This document shows, one piece after another, positions 61,001 through 64,000 of a DNA stretch of 64,000 bases. The first letter of the stretch is position 1. Each line of letters opens with the position of its first letter. The notes under the pieces are model-generated. The model was not told the origin of the DNA and did not search any database. It was given only the letters and a program-made list of their open reading frames with translations. This DNA comes from JAFNAG01 sp041501225. Lineage in GTDB: Bacteria; Acidobacteriota; UBA6911. The position numbers and the translations under genes were made by a program. The DNA is taken from contig JBGQNR010000001.1 in assembly GCA_041501225.1 (NCBI GenBank), forward strand, positions 1 through 64,000, written 5' to 3'.

Positions 61001-62233
61001 AAGGGTCACGTCATCCGGCACGCGCAGTCCCGCTTTGTAGTATTCGAGCACTTCCTTGTAGAGGCACCAGAGTTGGGGCACCCGGGTTACATCGCGATTG
61101 ATTTCCTCGGCAATCATCTGCCGTTGGACCGCCACGATCCCTTCCAGCATCTCCATGCTCTGCGCCAAGGTGCCGCCCGGGATCATCGGCGTGTCATCGG
61201 CGCCGCGCAATCCGATGGTGATGAGGCTCTCATAGTTTTTATTGCGCCGGATCCCTTCCCGCCAGAAGGTCTGCAGCACGTCCGGGTTTTTGTAATAGTT
61301 CCAGCTCCCGAGTGTTTTCTGATAGCGCCGGTCCCACTCTTTCTGCGCCCGCAGCATCGGCTCCTGATGTGAAGTACCCATGACGATGCCATATTCGTCA
61401 GCGAGCCTGGCATTGTCGGGATCGTCCTCATTGAACGCATTGTTCCACATCGCCGGCCAGAGGTAATTCCCCTTCAATCTCAGAAGTACCTCGAAAATCC
61501 GGGCGTAGAAGGCGCTGTTGTAGTTGGCCACATTTGCGGGTATCGGTGGGTCGATGTTCGCAGGAACATAACCGAATTTTTCCGCAACCCAGCCCGTCAG
61601 ATCGGGCGCCTCATCGTTTAAGAAAATGCCGCGATATTTGACGGAAGGTTCTCCCTGCTGGTACTTGCCCGCCTTAACGAACAGCGCGTCCCTGTGCTGA
61701 ACGGGCACATCCGCCCACCAGTACCACGGCGAAACGCCGATTTGCTCGGATAAATCATAAATGCCGTAAATGGTCCCGCGTTTATCGCTGCCGACGATAA
61801 CCACTGCGTTGGAGATCGTGGGCAAAGGATTGGGCACAACCTGGAGGAAGAAGGATTCCCACTTGCCCGTAATCTGGCCGATGTCAATTTTACCGGCCTT
61901 GACCAGAGCATCGACAATCGGGCTCTTGCCGATCGTGCCTATAATGATCGCATTCGATCCAACAGCATCTGCGCCATCGTAGATTGCCGGTCTGACTTCT
62001 GTGACACGAAGAATATCGGCCTGCAAATCGTTGGCCGCGCGGATTACGCCGGGCCAGTCTTTTGCATCTACATAGATAGCCGCCGCGTTTGGCCCCTGCA
62101 CGATGGGAACGCTGCCCGGAGTGCCGGCGGACACGACATATGGGGTCTGGCCAAGTCCATAGGCATCACGATCCGGAAAACCAAGGCAAAGCATCAAGAC
62201 AGTGGCGGTACTAATCCAAGAGGTTGCGCGCAT
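58028..62233 (-). CDS. GH115 alpha-glucuronidase fused to GH8 exo-oligoxylanase-like domain
   Basis: About 1401 residues. After a signal peptide, residues about 30-975 match GH115: RGIFLNDEAPDLTGW, LRLKGNYLWPAMW, LLWTDDNWGNIRRLP, the HFDYVGGPRNYKW segment, then a beta-rich C-terminal GH115 domain ending near GAGYHTLKIWMVDPG. A Ser/Thr/Arg-rich linker (about 984-1007) leads to a GH8 domain starting at ATGRYRNLLVESGY, with catalytic acid Glu1077 in SEGMSYGMM, Asp1137 in PDGEEYF and base Asp1278 in QYDAWR, all as in reducing-end exo-oligoxylanases. The enzyme would remove (methyl-)glucuronosyl side chains and trim xylo-oligosaccharides. GGAGGG precedes the ATG at 62233. The last codons and stop are repeat-derived. 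Confidence 0.9.
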   Translation of the reverse strand: MRATSWISTATVLMLCLGFPDRDAYGLGQTPYVVSAGTPGSVPIVQGPNAAAIYVDAKDWPGVIRAANDLQADILRVTEVRPAIYDGADAVGSNAIIIGTIGKSPIVDALVKAGKIDIGQITGKWESFFLQVVPNPLPTISNAVVIVGSDKRGTIYGIYDLSEQIGVSPWYWWADVPVQHRDALFVKAGKYQQGEPSVKYRGIFLNDEAPDLTGWVAEKFGYVPANIDPPIPANVANYNSAFYARIFEVLLRLKGNYLWPAMWNNAFNEDDPDNARLADEYGIVMGTSHQEPMLRAQKEWDRRYQKTLGSWNYYKNPDVLQTFWREGIRRNKNYESLITIGLRGADDTPMIPGGTLAQSMEMLEGIVAVQRQMIAEEINRDVTRVPQLWCLYKEVLEYYKAGLRVPDDVTLLWTDDNWGNIRRLPTEAERNRAGGAGVYYHFDYVGGPRNYKWINTNPIAKVWEQMTLAKAYGADRIWIVNVGHFKGLEFPMEYFMHLAWNTNQWTNNNIDEYTRLWAARDFGTTYARDIADIISKYTQYNGRRKPELLEPTTYSLTNYEEADRMVADFKAIAAKAEEIYGKLAPDARASFYQLVLFPAKACAQVNELYVAAGKNALYAQQGRAGTNDLAAQAEALFQADADLMAYFNHTLTNGKWNHFMDQVHIGYTIWQDPPQNVMPRVTRLQLPDAAGMGIALDDSASAWPGAMAEPVLPRFDVFNQQRHYIDVFNRGKASFGFTATASVPWIVLSAAKGTVVKEDRLWVTVDWPKAPTGSSSAVVKLARNAGESVDVKVDLFNPQRVVLDRTGCFVEGDGVVSIEAGHYSRSIPAGAVRWEKIDGYGRTLSAMAIMPVTASSASPPQDSPCLEYNLYLLDSGNVTVNAVVAPTLNFVPGRGLRYAVSFDDQPPQIIEIVPGDFDARNGNTAWENLVKDAGRFVQSTHKLPGAGYHTLKIWMVDPGVVLQKLIVDLGGLKPSYLGPPESYRRDESTSRTPRESLTRPADRSDNGAGSFATGRYRNLLVESGYSSQEVAAKINAAFHQLFHGDPNTQAVYYAAGANANGPLAYLSDINNNDVRSEGMSYGMMIAVQLNKKAEFDALWNWARTYMYRDEPGHPGRGYFSWSMRTDGVPNDEMPAPDGEEYFAMSLFFAAGRWGNGIGIYDYQAAVDRLLTDMRHRALITGPTSRGIRTAGPMFDPGYAMVRFTPDTDYTDPSYHLPAFYELWARWGPVADRAFWAQAAAASRDFFQKVTNLLTGLAPDYANFNGTLRGGIRDSFQYDAWRTAMNWSVDWAWWSKDVRERQLSDRLQAFFESRGIADYGNRYTLDGNQLGSDHSAGLVAMNAVASLAATQPRARQFLEALWNLTVPSGRYRYYDGMLYLLALLHCSGEFRIWPPQFRGQAP

Positions 62234-62249
62234 GATGGCCCTCCACACA

Positions 62250-63713
62250 TCATCCTATCCTTTTCAGGTATTTCCGGGCGAACTTCAGGAAGACCGGCCA
62301 GTCGGGTGCGTCGCTGTGACCGCCTTTATGCAATTTGAAACCGATCTCGCCCGAAATCAGCTCAACATCAGGATCAGGCATTTCTTTGGTGCCGAGGTCT
62401 TTCTTCCCCAAAAGGCGATACACCGGTCCTGCACCAACGCACGCCAGGAATTCGCCGCGGGGATCGGACCACTGGTCCTGGGTGCCGCCGGTGATAAACA
62501 CGGGACGCGGCGCGCACAAGGCGATCAGCTCGTGGGCATCCACCGGCATGTCATTCCAGCGACCGCCAAATTTAAGGAAGTTGCCGGCCATCCAGTGGTA
62601 TTCACCTGAGCCGGCGATGTTGTCCACGGTCTCGCCCCAGTTGCGGCGAGATAGCTTGGCGCCCGCCTCCCCGGAACAACTGGAATACACAATCGCAAAT
62701 CGCGGGTCGAAGGCCATGGCAACGAGCGCCGCCTTGCCCCAGCGTGAATGCCCCTCGAGGCCTACCTGCCTGGCATCCACGGATTTGTCGGTCTCGAAAT
62801 AGTCCAGGGTGCGGCTCAGGCCCCAGGACCAGGCTGCCAAAACACCCCATTCGTCGGGATATCTCGGCTGACCTTTATTCACCAGACCGATAATACCCGA
62901 ACTCAGACCAGCACCATTATCCGCTTGAACGGCTCCGGTGTTAAACATCGCATAGCCCCAGCCCTCGGCAAAGATCTGCGACATGGCCCCGACTCCACCG
63001 GCGGGGCCCGCGCCGCCGGGCCGTGCCCCCGCCCCTTGGGGTTGGGCTGGTTGCACAGCCGGACCAGATGCGCCGCCCCTGCCGCCAAAGCCCGTCCCGA
63101 CCACCATGATCAAAGGCACCGGCCCACGCGCATTGGCGGGCGTGTACATCGTAACGTTGATGCTTGGATTCGCGGCAGGGTAAGCGGAGTTGTCCACGTG
63201 TCCGACCACCGTTTTCACATTCGCGATCCCGCCCAGGACGTTGTCGGCGCTGTTGGTAACTTCCCAGGAAATCTTCGGAGTTTTCGCGGGGATTCTCCCA
63301 TAAACCTCAGTAGAGAAATCGTTCAATATTTCCCCGCGCCGCTGCTTCCTCCAGGTATTTGCGTCCTTGACCGTCCGGCCGTTTTTCAGGATCAACGGAT
63401 CGGGAAGCGGATAGGGATTAGCCTTGGTTTCATCATAATTCGACCAGTTCCCCCAATTCGATCGCACGTAAGTGTTCCCAGCGTCGTCATACCAGTTCGT
63501 GCTGCCGCTTCGTTGGGTAGTAAACTGAGGCCGGGTCGGATCTTCAGCAGCGGGCGGAAAAGGTCCCGAAGTCGGAAGACGCAACAGATCCATCAATCTC
63601 TGGCGATCCTGCCCGGCGGACAAGCCCTGGCTTTGCGCTGGTGCATAGAGTCCATGGTCTACGAACGCCAGAAGAGAGACAATACACATTCCGGATGCAA
63701 ACAACCTCTTCAT
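62250..63713 (-). CDS. CE15 glucuronoyl esterase
   Basis: A 487-residue secreted esterase that cleaves the ester bond between lignin and glucuronic acid on xylan. The signal peptide is at residues 1-28. The nucleophile Ser323 lies in GLEGHSRWGKAAL, Glu349 in CSGEAG and His466 in KGGHSD. The alpha/beta-hydrolase segment APRPVFITGGTQDQWSDP is typical of bacterial CE15. A Gly/Ala/Pro-rich insertion (about 206-240) interrupts the fold, an unusual low-complexity loop. It lies 16 bases upstream of the GH115-GH8 gene and 11 after the GH3 gene, so the three are probably one operon. Confidence 0.92.
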   Translation of the reverse strand: MKRLFASGMCIVSLLAFVDHGLYAPAQSQGLSAGQDRQRLMDLLRLPTSGPFPPAAEDPTRPQFTTQRSGSTNWYDDAGNTYVRSNWGNWSNYDETKANPYPLPDPLILKNGRTVKDANTWRKQRRGEILNDFSTEVYGRIPAKTPKISWEVTNSADNVLGGIANVKTVVGHVDNSAYPAANPSINVTMYTPANARGPVPLIMVVGTGFGGRGGASGPAVQPAQPQGAGARPGGAGPAGGVGAMSQIFAEGWGYAMFNTGAVQADNGAGLSSGIIGLVNKGQPRYPDEWGVLAAWSWGLSRTLDYFETDKSVDARQVGLEGHSRWGKAALVAMAFDPRFAIVYSSCSGEAGAKLSRRNWGETVDNIAGSGEYHWMAGNFLKFGGRWNDMPVDAHELIALCAPRPVFITGGTQDQWSDPRGEFLACVGAGPVYRLLGKKDLGTKEMPDPDVELISGEIGFKLHKGGHSDAPDWPVFLKFARKYLKRIG

Positions 63714-63724
63714 ATTCCACCCTG

Positions 63725-64000
63725 TCAGGCCTTCACACGTAAAAGAATGTTTTGCAGATCCTGATCGCGTGAAGAGTTGCCAACCATGATCTCAAACTCG
63801 CCAGGCTCCACCCCATATTTCATGTCGATGCTGTAAAAGGCCAGGTGTTCGGGAGTGATGTCCAGCGTTACCGTTTTTTTCTGACCGGCCTCAAGCGTTA
63901 TCCGCTGGAAGCCCCTGAGCTCTTTCACAGGACGGGTGACCGAACTGACCTTATCGCGGATATACAACTGGACCACTTCGTCACCGGACCGATCCCCGAC
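63725..64000 (-). CDS. GH3 family glycosidase, C-terminal fibronectin III-like end (partial)
   Basis: The 3' end of a glycoside hydrolase family 3 gene, cut by the window edge. The visible 91 residues carry the C-terminal Fn3-like signature VVQLYIRDKVSSVTRPVKEL followed by GFQRITLEAG and the LAFYS strand. GH3 members include beta-xylosidases and beta-glucosidases. The catalytic domain is beyond the window, so the substrate is unknown, but its operon partners make xylo-oligosaccharides plausible. Confidence 0.9.
   Translation of the reverse strand, partial: VGDRSGDEVVQLYIRDKVSSVTRPVKELRGFQRITLEAGQKKTVTLDITPEHLAFYSIDMKYGVEPGEFEIMVGNSSRDQDLQNILLRVKA

Overview
The window reads like a chromosome segment of a Gram-negative, GC-rich bacterium, most likely an Acidobacteriota member. 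That placement is inference. It rests on an FtsI with a C-terminal PASTA domain in an organism that also encodes outer-membrane (Omp85/TamB) machinery, a two-b-subunit (b and b') ATP synthase operon lacking atpB/atpE, a CE15/GH115 xylan locus, and abundant palindromic intergenic repeats. No rRNA or phylogenetic marker was compared.

Layout. 1-624: start of groEL and all of groES (minus strand) under a textbook promoter with a perfect CIRCE operator. 967-2711: hemerythrin and NapH-like ferredoxin membrane protein with an operator-like palindrome over the promoter. 3026-4153: exported TPR protein. 4260-10592: ATP synthase operon (minus), order b', b, delta, alpha, gamma, beta, epsilon. 10632-16061: GT-C mannosyltransferase-like protein, folE (minus), YihY/BrkB, queA, an anti-sigma-like zinc-finger protein and a Spy/CpxP-like periplasmic protein. 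16076-23060 (minus): comF, DksA-like, rlmH, rsfS, nadD, obgE, rpmA, rplU and an OmpR-type two-component system. 23142-31722 (minus): ychF, an Omp85/POTRA protein, a SurA-N-like chaperone and a giant TamB protein, tightly coupled.

32020-48964 (plus) is a near-complete division and cell-wall (dcw) cluster, mraZ to ftsZ, with a recognisable sigma70-type promoter followed by 10-bp direct repeats that match an MraZ box. murB and ddl are absent from it. 49050-51580: rhomboid protease, RNase PH and the RdgB/HAM1 pyrophosphatase.

51768-56314 is an accessory island. tRNA-Pro(UGG) is complete at its left end, and a perfect 53-bp copy of the tRNA 3' half plus flank recurs at 56262-56314, the arrangement left by site-specific integration. 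The interior holds small unrelated genes (a secreted two-repeat protein, YaiI/DUF188, a small membrane protein, a methyltransferase) separated by copies of a palindromic repeat. No integrase is visible.

56337-64000 (minus): a MetF-MetV type methylenetetrahydrofolate reductase, then a glucuronoxylan-degrading operon. It runs from the 3' end of a GH3 enzyme through a CE15 glucuronoyl esterase to a single polypeptide joining a GH115 alpha-glucuronidase to a GH8 domain resembling reducing-end exo-oligoxylanase. A 34-bp inverted repeat sits at the end of this last gene and encodes its last residues and stop codon. The xylan locus and the tRNA-Pro island are the two regions I consider most worth follow-up.
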